From NCBI RefSeq assembly GCF_018861025.1, contig NZ_JAHKQH010000007.1, forward strand, positions 241,452 through 305,451: a stretch of DNA of 64,000 nt, read 5' to 3'. A model generated the notes under the pieces. It was not told the DNA's origin. It did not search any database and worked only from the letters and a program-made list of their open reading frames with translations. A program made the position numbers and the translations under genes. The DNA comes from Psychrosphaera sp. B3R10 (GTDB lineage: Bacteria > Pseudomonadota > Gammaproteobacteria > Enterobacterales > Alteromonadaceae). Every line of letters starts with the position of its first letter. The stretch's first letter is position 1. This document shows, piece by piece, positions 1-8,789 of the stretch.

Positions 1-2
1 TT

Positions 3-75
3 GGATTTTTGGATTTTTGGATTTTAGTTCAAGCAATAGCAATCAATGCAAGTAATGCAAGTAATGCAAGTAATG
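3..75. repeat. Two short tandem repeat tracts at the window edge
   Basis: Three copies of an 8-base unit GGATTTTT (the last ends in A) cover about 3-26, and three perfect copies of the 9-base unit CAAGTAATG cover 49-75. A partial CAATG precedes the second tract. No function is evident. Tracts like these can vary in copy number between strains. Confidence 0.75.
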
Positions 76-137
76 AAAATTAACGAGGAGCACTAGAATA
101 CATTCACAGTCGCACTCTCAATTGATAACCCCCTTCG

Positions 138-308
138 TTACTTATTTACTTTCCACTTATTAATTATTTCTATTTTGATAAAGAAAGCTATAAAAACAAT
201 TACCAGCCCGATTAAAACAAAGTCGGCATTTGAAAGTGGGTTTACTCTTACAAAATAGAAGATCTGAAACAGGACAAAAAGAGCGATAAAAATCAATTTC
301 CAAATCAT
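138..308 (-). CDS. Small two-helix membrane protein (56 aa)
   Basis: This 56-codon frame begins MIWKLIFIALF and ends NKWKVNK. It has two hydrophobic stretches, at about residues 3-20 and 29-48, separated by a short polar turn (RVNPLSNAD), so a two-pass inner-membrane hairpin is likely. GAGG lies 8 bases before the ATG. It lies 46 bases downstream of the 41-aa leader-like peptide on the same strand, so it may be its immunity protein or exporter partner; that role is inferred from position only. A slightly longer frame overlapping it gives a Cys-rich sequence that resembles no protein, so this frame is preferred. No family is recognised. Confidence 0.55.
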   Translation of the reverse strand: MIWKLIFIALFVLFQIFYFVRVNPLSNADFVLIGLVIVFIAFFIKIEIINKWKVNK

Positions 309-354
309 TGTCACATCCTCTATGACCTAAAATAAAACCCACATAAACTAACGT

Positions 355-480
355 TTAAAAGCGTATTAGTAGTTGCTTAAGATGCTTCGGTATTTCGATA
401 ACCGCCGGCATCAAAGGAATTTCGTTGGTGATTGCACCACCACAAATCCCACTTAACTCATATTCGATTAATTCGCGCAT
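355..480 (-). CDS. Short peptide with double-glycine-type leader (bacteriocin-like)
   Basis: A 41-aa frame preceded by a good Shine-Dalgarno (AAGGAG, about 6 bases before the ATG). It starts MRELIEYELSGICGG and then continues AITNEIPLMPAVIEIPKHLK. The start matches the pattern of class II microcin/bacteriocin leaders: Met-Arg-Glu-Leu, an acidic amphipathic stretch, then a Gly-Gly where C39-peptidase ABC transporters cleave. Cleavage after GG would leave a 26-residue core with a basic, hydrophobic C-terminus and no cysteine. No C39 transporter is in the window. The call rests on leader resemblance and the ribosome-binding site, so it remains a prediction. Confidence 0.5.
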   Translation of the reverse strand: MRELIEYELSGICGGAITNEIPLMPAVIEIPKHLKQLLIRF

Positions 481-659
481 ATAACTCTCCTTGTTTTTAA
501 TTTACTAGTCTTGTGCTATCCAATTCACCTAATCCTTATCAAAGACAAACTGGAAAAAGCAATATGATAAAACCGATACTAAGCATTAAAACTTTGCAAT
601 TCAGACGGTATCATTTAACTAAATAAGCCCAAATAGCGTCTTGCTCTAGCAATATAAAA

Positions 660-686
660 GTTATATCAGTGCTGGCACATCGTCAA
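660..686 (-). promoter_or_regulatory. Possible sigma-70 promoter
   Basis: On the minus strand TTGACG (686-681) and TATAAC (665-660) are separated by 15 bases, a short but tolerable spacer. It points toward the leader-like peptide whose ATG is about 180 bases downstream. This is pattern match only. Confidence 0.25.
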
Positions 687-897
687 GGTCGGCTTTCACC
701 CATTTACAATAAAACCCATAATTTCAAAACGTTAAGCGACAAAAACTGTACCTTGTCATTGCGCTAGTTCTAATTAGTGGGTTTTAAGTTCTATTTGAAA
801 CTTAAGTTTAAAACACATTACCTTTACCCAATCCCCTATCTACTTTTTTGGTTTGCGGTATTGATTAACTGCATCCTCACCTCAAATCCAAAGCAAA

Positions 898-925
898 AAA
901 AATCCTCTGCAAGCAGAGGATTTTT
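898..925 (-). terminator. Rho-independent terminator after TonB receptor
   Basis: The arms AATCCTCTGC and GCAGAGGATT are separated by two bases and flanked by an A-run and a T-run, so the hairpin can act in both directions. It lies about 20 bases past the stop of the receptor gene. Confidence 0.8.
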
Positions 926-946
926 CAAATCTAAAGCAGTTTCAAA

Positions 947-3550
947 TTAGAAGCTGTAACGGCCTTGGATGTAATAACTACCGCCATTGAAGTCAAACGG
1001 ACTCGTCTCGTAGAAAACACCACCAGCGTAATCCTGGCTGCCTGCATACGGCATACGATGAGCTTCTTGGTCAAATATATTATTCGCACCAACTGAAACA
1101 GTAAACTCTTCAGTTACTGAATAGCTCAATTCCGCATCAATTGTAATAGCAGAATCACCAGTTTCACTTACCCCTGGATCATCGGCATGTACTGCTAAGT
1201 ATTCACCATAGTAGTTAGCGCGGATAAACGTACTTACGTCTTCCCATTTCTGACTAATTGTAAATGTAGCGCGATGCTTAGGAATACCATCTTCTAAACG
1301 GCTGATTTTGAAATCTGATGTTGCAACTAGTGCAGCGCCTGTATTTGGATCAAGGCGAGTAGCAACAGAATCTACAGTCGTTTCGTTCCAGTTATAAGCC
1401 AATGCAAAATCAGTGTCTCCACCAAATAATTCAGCTGAATAGTTGGCAACGATATCTAAACCTGTTGTCGTTGTATCAAAATCATTTGCGAAGAAAGTGA
1501 TAGTACCTAACAATTCAGGGTTTTTAACACCAGCTGCAGTAAGTGGAGCCAAATCAGACGCGACAATGTCCAGTTTGTCCGTTTGTGCTATCCGGTCTGT
1601 AACTTCAATAGTATAGAAATCCGCTGTTACGAAGAACGTACCGTCATTATAAACCGCACCAAATGCAAAACTTGTTGATTGCTCTGGATCAAGTATTGTA
1701 GCGCCTTTTTGAATTGACACTGGGTGAGCTGGTGGGTAAGTCGCCGATTGAATCAACTCACCATTAACCATTGACGTTTGTGTATTAACAACATTGTCTT
1801 GGCCAACTGTTGGTGCACGGAAACCAGTTGAATGTGACGCACGAAGTGAAATATCGTCTGATAACTCATATTGTGCAGTTAATTTATAGTTAGTTGTATC
1901 ACCAAACGAAGAAAAATCTTCATAACGTAACGCGCCGCCTAATAATAATTGGTCAGTCACTTGAGATTCTAAATCTAAGTAAGCTCCAAAGCTATCTCGG
2001 GTACTCGTCCCTGCAGCATCTTCGTGGAAGCCAGCAAAACCATGAGAACCGATACTAAACCCTTGGCTCGCTAACGGCCCCGCTTGCCAAGACGCATCTT
2101 CACCAGCAATGATTTCGAAGCTCTCTTGACGAATTTCAATACCCGATGCAACATTTACCAGTTGACCACCATCTAATTGGACTTCTTTAACTAAATCGAC
2201 ATTAAACGATTTTTCCAATTGAACGTAGCTACCTGTATCAAAGCTTAAACCTGAAGGTTGTACAGGACCAAATGATGGGTTGACCGTATTTACTAGAGTG
2301 TACGACGACTTATTGCGACCTACTGAGCCACTAACATCATACATAACTTCATCTAAGAAACCGTGTTTAAATTCACCTTTAACACCAGCCACAAACGATG
2401 AATCTTCAATATCACCGGTAAATTGCGGAGTGTAACCACCTGGTAAAATTTCGTTAAACGCGAAACAGTTTTGACCTACTGCCGTATTTGGATCTGCAAT
2501 TAATTGATAATCAGAATTATCAAGAATATTTTCGGTCGTAGGCGTTAACGGTAAAACAGGACATTCAACGCCAACTCCAACGCCGTCTAAATCACCAACT
2601 AAATGGTTAGCGTCACCGGTAAATACGCCACCACGGTTTTGTGGGTTACGATAGTAATAGCCCCCAGTTGCAGTACGTGAAGAAACATTACCAAACGCAT
2701 ATAAACTAGCTTGGTCATTTAGCTCCAAACCTAAGTTAATAAATACCGATAGATCGTCCTTAATTTCAGGATTACCCCAAACCATAGCTGGATCATTAAC
2801 TGATGTATTACCAGCATCGATTAAGTTTTGTGCATCATTACGTTGAACTGTTCTGCTCGTCGCATCGGCGTTTTTATATTGGAAACTTAAATTGGCAAAG
2901 CCATTTTCTGTTAGTTCCAAGCCAATATTACCGTCAACAACAGTAGCTGCACCGTCACCTTCGAAATATTCACCTTGACGAACTGAAATAGAACCACCTT
3001 CAGACGCATCATTTAGAACAAAGTTTAAAACCCCAGCAATGGCGTCAGAACCATATTGTGCCGCCGCACCATCACGCAAGATTTCAACTTGCTTTAATGC
3101 AGAACTTGGGATTACTGAAATGTCTGGGCCTTGAGCACCATCATTAATACCACCACCTTGGAATGCTAATACAGATGCACGGTGACGACGCTTGCCGTTA
3201 ACCAAAATCAACGTACTGTCCGAAGACAAACCACGTAAGTTCACCGGGCGAATAAACGATGCAGCGTCACTAATTGGCTGTTGTTTTACGGTAAAAGACG
3301 GAACTGCAGCTTGCAACATGTCTAGCATGTCAGTTGATGCATTTTTACCTAATTCATCTCCACCAATAATATCAATTGGAACTGGTGAGTCATCAACTGA
3401 ACGAGGTGCGGCACGTGAGCCTACTACGGCAATTCGTTCAACTTCTTCTGCTGACTCCGCAGCGATTGTTTGGGTAGAGACGGTAGACAGGGCTAAACTT
3501 GAAAATAATGCTAGTTTAACCACTTTTGAAAGTGGTGATAATTTATACAC
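947..3550 (-). CDS. TonB-dependent outer-membrane receptor
   Basis: An 867-aa outer-membrane receptor for energised uptake of an unknown ligand. Residues 1-31 form a signal peptide ending TIAA. A TonB-box-like segment (ERIAVVGS) follows, then a plug domain at about 50-185 with RGL, LVNGKRRH and ILRDGAAAQYGSDAIAG motifs. The rest is a beta-barrel that ends in the terminal aromatic (GRYSF) typical of proteins inserted by the BAM complex. The start codon is GTG, with AAGGA 8 bases upstream; the nearest upstream ATG is out of frame. The gene stands alone between two hairpins, so context does not reveal the substrate. Length fits the family. Confidence 0.93.
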   Translation of the reverse strand: MYKLSPLSKVVKLALFSSLALSTVSTQTIAAESAEEVERIAVVGSRAAPRSVDDSPVPIDIIGGDELGKNASTDMLDMLQAAVPSFTVKQQPISDAASFIRPVNLRGLSSDSTLILVNGKRRHRASVLAFQGGGINDGAQGPDISVIPSSALKQVEILRDGAAAQYGSDAIAGVLNFVLNDASEGGSISVRQGEYFEGDGAATVVDGNIGLELTENGFANLSFQYKNADATSRTVQRNDAQNLIDAGNTSVNDPAMVWGNPEIKDDLSVFINLGLELNDQASLYAFGNVSSRTATGGYYYRNPQNRGGVFTGDANHLVGDLDGVGVGVECPVLPLTPTTENILDNSDYQLIADPNTAVGQNCFAFNEILPGGYTPQFTGDIEDSSFVAGVKGEFKHGFLDEVMYDVSGSVGRNKSSYTLVNTVNPSFGPVQPSGLSFDTGSYVQLEKSFNVDLVKEVQLDGGQLVNVASGIEIRQESFEIIAGEDASWQAGPLASQGFSIGSHGFAGFHEDAAGTSTRDSFGAYLDLESQVTDQLLLGGALRYEDFSSFGDTTNYKLTAQYELSDDISLRASHSTGFRAPTVGQDNVVNTQTSMVNGELIQSATYPPAHPVSIQKGATILDPEQSTSFAFGAVYNDGTFFVTADFYTIEVTDRIAQTDKLDIVASDLAPLTAAGVKNPELLGTITFFANDFDTTTTGLDIVANYSAELFGGDTDFALAYNWNETTVDSVATRLDPNTGAALVATSDFKISRLEDGIPKHRATFTISQKWEDVSTFIRANYYGEYLAVHADDPGVSETGDSAITIDAELSYSVTEEFTVSVGANNIFDQEAHRMPYAGSQDYAGGVFYETSPFDFNGGSYYIQGRYSF

Positions 3551-3790
3551 TGTTTATTTCCTTCATATGCTATTCATGTTTTGTTGTTGTTGTGCGGTAC
3601 TCAATTCTGTGTGAGCACTTGTGATAACCTACTACCTATAACAGCCTTGAGTCAACAAAGGAATGTTACAATTTATTTACTAAAGGCAACAATTTAATGC
3701 CATCTATAAGATTGATATATAAAGAAATAAATATAAATGCAGTAGAAGTGAAAAATTATTAGAAAGTAAATTGGACAAATATGAAATTAT

Positions 3791-3815
3791 GACCCATCCT
3801 AAATTACGATGGGTC
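3791..3815 (-). terminator. Hairpin downstream of the ABC transporter operon
   Basis: Perfect 8-base arms GACCCATC and GATGGGTC with a 9-base loop lie 22 bases past the stop of the DUF4340 gene. The T-rich tract is on the plus-strand side, so it is a weak intrinsic terminator for the minus-strand operon. Confidence 0.55.
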
Positions 3816-3836
3816 ATTTTTATTAAAAATCCCTAA

Positions 3837-4943
3837 TTATTCAGACTCAGTATTTGACACTAAATCATTTTTATCGATTGCGAGTTTGTTGTAGTCATTT
3901 TTAGCTATTTCAATCAACCACTTCGAATTATCAATTGCTATAAAGTACAAATTTTCATCGTCACTTGAATAAAAATCAACTCTCAATCTACCGGTATTTC
4001 CAAGTTTAGATTGATATTCAACAAAAACGCTCTGAGTTAATTTTAACAAATCAAGTTTTGTGCGTTGTTCAACACCTCGTAATTCTAAAGAAACTAAATT
4101 TCGAACAAATCCATCAATAATCGATGGTGACTTTAATTCGATATCGACTTTTTCATCGCCAACTAATTCAAAATGATCTGCCAGTACCGACTTTTCGCTG
4201 TCCGATTTTTCGTCTAATTTTGATAGGCTCAACGTTTGTTCTACTGCCTTTTTAGCCAAATTAGTGATATTTTCCTCATTCGAGGCTTTGTCTTCAACCG
4301 CTAAGTTCTTCAAAGGTCGCAGTGCGCTAAATTCAACTTGTCCAGCTTTATCTAAGGTCACTTTACGAATGTCTGAATAGTCCACAGCAAATACCTTGGG
4401 CTCTAGCCAGTCATTAACAGAGTCAGATAATTGCAAGTAACTATCAACTAGATAAGTTTGAGGCGAATCTTCAAATCGCACATAACGACCTTTGCCATGG
4501 CCCATTTCTTTACCAATTAACAAAGCCATCTCATTTCCTGGCCAATGAAGAACCAATCTTGATGCGTTAGAATTTGGAGAATCTAATGCAGCTAAATTTA
4601 GTTTGGAATGGTGTTCAACTTTGGCCGTTTTTAATTCGACGACGCGAGTCGACTGTAACTCTCGTAAAAACTCGGTTAGTGCATTGACGTTAGCGGGGTA
4701 ATCAAAACCTTCTTTAACGCGCCATTCATTGCCAACGAGATCAATTGTGACACTTTGGTCGTCAGTCGCCGTTTCTATGACAACTTTATTGATTTTATTT
4801 AGGTCAACTTTAGCCGATGCATATGACAACAGGTCTTTTTTATTGAGATGAGATGAGCCTGCGTCACTTGACGATATTTTTAAACCAACCGTAATGGCTA
4901 CGAGTGATATTATTAATAATACAAGTAAAGAATTTTGTTTCAT
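3837..4943 (-). CDS. DUF4340 domain protein of the Gld-like ABC operon
   Basis: A 368-aa protein with one N-terminal membrane anchor (about 5-22, LLVLLIISLVAITVG) followed by a soluble, mostly beta, presumably periplasmic region. It matches the DUF4340 type that accompanies GldG-like proteins: repeated short beta segments (VVIETATDDQSVTI, GNEWRVKEG, LLIGKEMGHGKGRYVRFE) of a kind also seen in DUF4340 proteins. It is the last gene of a four-gene minus-strand operon, 13 bases after the GldG-like gene, which supports a role as an auxiliary part of that transporter. The biochemical function of DUF4340 is not established. Confidence 0.8.
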   Translation of the reverse strand: MKQNSLLVLLIISLVAITVGLKISSSDAGSSHLNKKDLLSYASAKVDLNKINKVVIETATDDQSVTIDLVGNEWRVKEGFDYPANVNALTEFLRELQSTRVVELKTAKVEHHSKLNLAALDSPNSNASRLVLHWPGNEMALLIGKEMGHGKGRYVRFEDSPQTYLVDSYLQLSDSVNDWLEPKVFAVDYSDIRKVTLDKAGQVEFSALRPLKNLAVEDKASNEENITNLAKKAVEQTLSLSKLDEKSDSEKSVLADHFELVGDEKVDIELKSPSIIDGFVRNLVSLELRGVEQRTKLDLLKLTQSVFVEYQSKLGNTGRLRVDFYSSDDENLYFIAIDNSKWLIEIAKNDYNKLAIDKNDLVSNTESE

Positions 4944-4956
4944 TTCTTCTACCTCA

Positions 4957-6846
4957 CTAACCGAGTTGTTGCATTTGTTTCATCATTTGGCGGCGCACAT
5001 ACTGGGCAATAGCACCTAATAAAAGTGTTAACAATAAAGGGAATACGGCAATATTTAAAAATTTCAGCCAGCTGCCCAGTGACTCTATGTCTTTATCTAA
5101 CTGATGCCTGACAACACGGAGTTCTTTCCTTATCGCTAACTTTTTAGCAACAAACTGCTCCACTGCGGCAGTTTGTTCTGCCGTTAAAACGAGCGCCCCC
5201 GACTCAGATTGTTGGCTTTGTAAATCGGCTAACTGACTTTCCGTTTGCTGTAATTCGTTTTGCAAACGTTGCTCTTGCTCTCTAAATTTAGCTTCTGCAG
5301 CAACGGTTAACGCTTCAACAACATCAAACGGACGTTGATATTTACCTTTTCCTCTGATTGACAATAAATTCGAACTACCCGATAAGTTATCGACTGCATT
5401 GATAAGGAAATCACCGTTATTCGCAAAAGGTTGCAAAATGGTTTGACCAAAGAAGTTAGAGGTTTGCACCCAGAATCGATCCGTTAACATGTCGGTGTCC
5501 GCAACAACAACAACTTGAATATTGTCTGCAGATTTTAACCAATCTTCATCTACTCGGCCTTCTGGTAAAGTTTCAAACGCTGTGTTTGCAGCCCCACTAA
5601 CGCGAGCGGCTAAAACTCGCGAAACCTGCCCCGGTGTAAAGTTATTTGTTAGCCTTTCTGGATTTTGGCCGGCCATTGAATACACCATGGAATTGGTGAT
5701 AGCACTAAACTCTGAACTTGAGAACAAAGGCGTAAACGTTGTGCTCGCGTTTTCAATCTTTGATAAGCTACCAAAACTGGCGCCATTAATTGACGCTAGA
5801 GACGTTGTGACGACGTCCTGCCCATCGATGTTTTCTCTATCTAGCCCCAAATAGCCAATATGACGCCCAGGCTTGCCATCTGGCATTCTAATTTCAAGCC
5901 CTTTGGCTGCATCCAATACAATTTCACTGCTGTTGTAATCCACTCCCCAGGCAGTAAATAAACGAGCTAAATCTGAGCTAGAAGCCGCTGACATTCCCAT
6001 CATATTTGCCTCCGCGTCACTTTCAGCATTTGGGTCAACAAACACCAGCAGTTTTCCGCCCCCTAATACATATTGGTCAATGGCAAACAGTTGGTTTTCC
6101 GACAGGTTTTTAGGATGAACAAGTATTAGCAAGTTAATGTCGTCAGGCAGTGTTTCAGAATCTTGCTCTAGAACATTAATGTCATATAACTGCGCTAATT
6201 GGCTGTAGGTACTCCAAGCAGGTGTTGTAGCAGGTTGCCCCATTTGCATCGCCATAGGATTGGGATTTAAACCTCCTTGCATAGGCAAACTCGATAACAA
6301 CGCAATTTTCACTTGAGTCGGATGAGTTAATCGGTAGATTAACTTACTAATTTCATATTCAAGTAAGGTTTCCTGACTAGGGTCAAAAAACGCAATAATC
6401 TCTTTATTATCTATCGAATCAGTTGCTGCAAGGCCTAAATATACAGACTCGCCGGTCGTACTTATTGGTGCTGCCGTAAGCCCCATTTCTGCCGCTTTAT
6501 CTTCCGCTTCAGAAAACGGCTCAGGGTCGATGATATGAAGTTTAATTTTGCCATCTGCATATAGTTCATATTCTTCCAACAAGCTTTGGACTCGCACGGC
6601 ATAGTTGCGCAACGATGTCAGGCCCTCTGTCGCTTTATTGGAATAGAAAAAATACAAATTTATCGGCTCATCTATTTCTGTAAGAATTTTGTGTGTTCCC
6701 TCTGAAATCGAATAAACACCGCCTTCGGTTAAATCCAGTCTCGCTTTATTAAACAAAACATTATTAAGTAAAACCAAAGCAAAAAATGCAATTGCAATCG
6801 TGCCTAACGAAACGACAAGGCCACTTTTGTTTTTTAAAAAATTCAT
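4957..6846 (-). CDS. GldG-like ABC transporter auxiliary protein
   Basis: A 629-aa membrane-anchored periplasmic protein of the GldG/ABC_transp_aux family. A transmembrane helix lies at about 10-31. The periplasmic region begins RLDLTEGGVYSISEGT, a family hallmark, and includes a thioredoxin-like part (DEPINLYFFYS) and a GATase-like part (LGGGKLLVFVDP). A coiled coil rich in Gln and Glu spans about 515-590, and a C-terminal helix (about 597-617) returns to the membrane. In Bacteroidetes GldG works with GldA and GldF in gliding motility; in gammaproteobacteria the homologous operon has no settled function. It lies between the permease and DUF4340 genes. Confidence 0.85.
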   Translation of the reverse strand: MNFLKNKSGLVVSLGTIAIAFFALVLLNNVLFNKARLDLTEGGVYSISEGTHKILTEIDEPINLYFFYSNKATEGLTSLRNYAVRVQSLLEEYELYADGKIKLHIIDPEPFSEAEDKAAEMGLTAAPISTTGESVYLGLAATDSIDNKEIIAFFDPSQETLLEYEISKLIYRLTHPTQVKIALLSSLPMQGGLNPNPMAMQMGQPATTPAWSTYSQLAQLYDINVLEQDSETLPDDINLLILVHPKNLSENQLFAIDQYVLGGGKLLVFVDPNAESDAEANMMGMSAASSSDLARLFTAWGVDYNSSEIVLDAAKGLEIRMPDGKPGRHIGYLGLDRENIDGQDVVTTSLASINGASFGSLSKIENASTTFTPLFSSSEFSAITNSMVYSMAGQNPERLTNNFTPGQVSRVLAARVSGAANTAFETLPEGRVDEDWLKSADNIQVVVVADTDMLTDRFWVQTSNFFGQTILQPFANNGDFLINAVDNLSGSSNLLSIRGKGKYQRPFDVVEALTVAAEAKFREQEQRLQNELQQTESQLADLQSQQSESGALVLTAEQTAAVEQFVAKKLAIRKELRVVRHQLDKDIESLGSWLKFLNIAVFPLLLTLLLGAIAQYVRRQMMKQMQQLG

Positions 6847-6861
6847 TTTAAATTAGCTCCC

Positions 6862-7608
6862 TTAATCGGCTTTTTTATTTTCAATAATGACTAGGCCGGC
6901 CGCTAGCCAGCAAACAATCACAACAACAAAATACCCAACATCTTTAAGTGAAATGACACCTTTAGCTATTGCGTCAAAATGTTGAAGAAAAGATAACGAG
7001 GCGATAACGTCAATGACGACTGAAGGCAACCAGCCTTGAAACGCCCCTAAAACCGCATCACTGCCGCTAAGAACAAATAAAAAGCTAACAGTAACTGCCA
7101 AAATAAATGCAACAACTTGAGATTTAGACAACGCAGACATACAAATGCCCACTGCCAAAAATGCGCCGGCCATTAGCCAGCTTCCAAAGTACGCAGCAAC
7201 AATGACACCATTATCGGGAGCGCCTAAGTAATTGACCGTAAGCCATAGTGGGAAAGTAAGAACTAAGGCTAACCCTAGCACTAACCAAGCCGATAGAAAT
7301 TTAGCTGCCATTGCCTGGACCGTTGTAATAGGCAGTGTCATTAATAATTCTATCGAACCACTACGTCGTTCTTCACTCCAGGTCCGCATCGCAAATGCTG
7401 GGACTAAAAATAGGTATAGCCATGGATGGAAATTAAAAAATGGCATTAAGTCTGCTTGACCTCGTTCATATAACCCACCCAAGTTAAAGGTCATAATTCC
7501 GCTCATAACTAAAAATATGGCGATAAAAACATAGGCAACTGGTGTAGCGAAAAACGACAAAAATTCTCGTTTGGTTAAAATAGAAATCATTGAAATGTTG
7601 TTCATCAT
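6862..7608 (-). CDS. ABC-2 type permease (GldF-like)
   Basis: A 248-aa integral membrane protein with about six predicted helices and the ABC-2 permease coupling segment RTWSEERRSGSIELLMTLP after the second helix. It lies 6 bases from the ATPase gene and 15 from the GldG-like gene, so it is almost certainly the membrane channel of the same transporter. Two consecutive ATG codons open the frame; either may be used. Substrate is unknown. Confidence 0.87.
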   Translation of the reverse strand: MMNNISMISILTKREFLSFFATPVAYVFIAIFLVMSGIMTFNLGGLYERGQADLMPFFNFHPWLYLFLVPAFAMRTWSEERRSGSIELLMTLPITTVQAMAAKFLSAWLVLGLALVLTFPLWLTVNYLGAPDNGVIVAAYFGSWLMAGAFLAVGICMSALSKSQVVAFILAVTVSFLFVLSGSDAVLGAFQGWLPSVVIDVIASLSFLQHFDAIAKGVISLKDVGYFVVVIVCWLAAGLVIIENKKAD

Positions 7609-7614
7609 TGTCTC

Positions 7615-8541
7615 CTATTTCACAATTTCTGAGTTTGAGGTGAGTTCACGGAAAATGTCATCGAGTCGCCCTTTTTCGCTATAAATGGCATCGATTTCAA
7701 TATTTTCATTTTGAATAAATTTGTACACTTGGTTAAATATGTTTTGACCATTTTGAGGCTTTATTGTCACCATATTGCCCGACACTTCGACCGCCGCAAT
7801 ATCGTTTAACGATTTAAATTGGTCTTTATCTATGTTGCTTGAAGATGTTTCAATCGTAACTGCATTGTGGAATGACGACTTGTTTTGCAGTTCATTTGGT
7901 GTTCCATCAAATATTTTTTGACCATTTGCAATGATCACCGCTCGATTACACACCGCTGTTACTTCTTCAAGAATATGAGTAGAGACAATTACGATTTTAT
8001 CTTTAGCCATCTTCTGGATCAGTTCTCTGACCTGATGTTTTTGATTTGGATCTAGACCGTCAGTCGGCTCGTCTAAAATAAGTACTTTTGGATCATGTAA
8101 AATCGCTTGAGCTAATCCTACTCGTCGCTTAAAGCCTTTAGATAAATTATCTATTGGTTTATCTAATACCGACTGCAGTTCGACGCTTTTAATGACCCGG
8201 GCAAGTCGCGCTTGTTTTTTACGCCCTGTTAAGCCACGAATATCCGCAATAAAATTTAGAAATTGTGCTGGTGTCATATCACCATAAGCGGGCGCACCTT
8301 CCGGCAAATAGCCAATGAGCTTTTTCACATCTATCGGTGACTGTTTTATATCAAATCCATTAACCCATATGGCGCCTGAGGTGGCATCTAAAAATCCGGT
8401 TAACATTTTCATAGTCGTCGATTTCCCGGCCCCATTTGGCCCCAAAAAACCGACAACTTCGCCTGGCTTAATCGTAAATGAAAGGTCATTTACTGCAGTA
8501 AAGTCGCCAAACTGCTTTGTAATATTTTTAATTTCAATCAT
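7615..8541 (-). CDS. ABC transporter ATP-binding protein (GldA-like)
   Basis: A 308-aa ATPase, first gene of the operon. Walker A is GPNGAGKST (about 34-42), the signature is LSKGFKRRVGLAQ, and Walker B is VLILDEPTDGLDP, followed by the His switch (STHILEE). The C-terminal 90 residues match the extension found in gliding-type and multidrug-type ABC-2 ATPases. It would energise the downstream permease. The upstream 248 bases separate it from the divergent trmO and must hold promoters for both. Confidence 0.92.
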   Translation of the reverse strand: MIEIKNITKQFGDFTAVNDLSFTIKPGEVVGFLGPNGAGKSTTMKMLTGFLDATSGAIWVNGFDIKQSPIDVKKLIGYLPEGAPAYGDMTPAQFLNFIADIRGLTGRKKQARLARVIKSVELQSVLDKPIDNLSKGFKRRVGLAQAILHDPKVLILDEPTDGLDPNQKHQVRELIQKMAKDKIVIVSTHILEEVTAVCNRAVIIANGQKIFDGTPNELQNKSSFHNAVTIETSSSNIDKDQFKSLNDIAAVEVSGNMVTIKPQNGQNIFNQVYKFIQNENIEIDAIYSEKGRLDDIFRELTSNSEIVK

Positions 8542-8789
8542 CGTTTAATGATCCCTCTGAATAACGTGTATCGTCACTTTTTGTTAGAAACAACATAATC
8601 AAAATTATTTGGGCGAGGCCAAATCAGCATTGATATAGGGACGGCTAAATTGATTTCAAGCATGCGAATTAAAATACTAATATTGCAAAATATTCAGACC
8701 AGTTACCGCAGAAATACCCTATCAACTTTGATATTATCTGATTTCTTAAATACACCGAATTTTTCGACCCAATAGTTAAGAAGAGCCTT

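Larger units (their letters stand above)
481..946. other. Intergenic region, no gene seen
   Basis: This is 466 bases between the leader-like peptide and the 3' end of the TonB receptor, both on the minus strand. No convincing coding frame was found on either strand. It holds a terminator hairpin next to the receptor and a possible minus-strand promoter near 660-686, both listed separately. The rest shows nothing recognisable. Confidence 0.6.

Noticed and set aside
160-342. 60-codon minus-strand frame at the window start
   Set aside because: It overlaps in another frame the better-supported 56-aa membrane protein (138-308), and its Cys-rich translation shows no protein-like pattern.
3192-3614. 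140-codon plus-strand frame inside the TonB receptor
   Set aside because: It lies antisense to conserved plug-domain sequence; the receptor frame explains the region.
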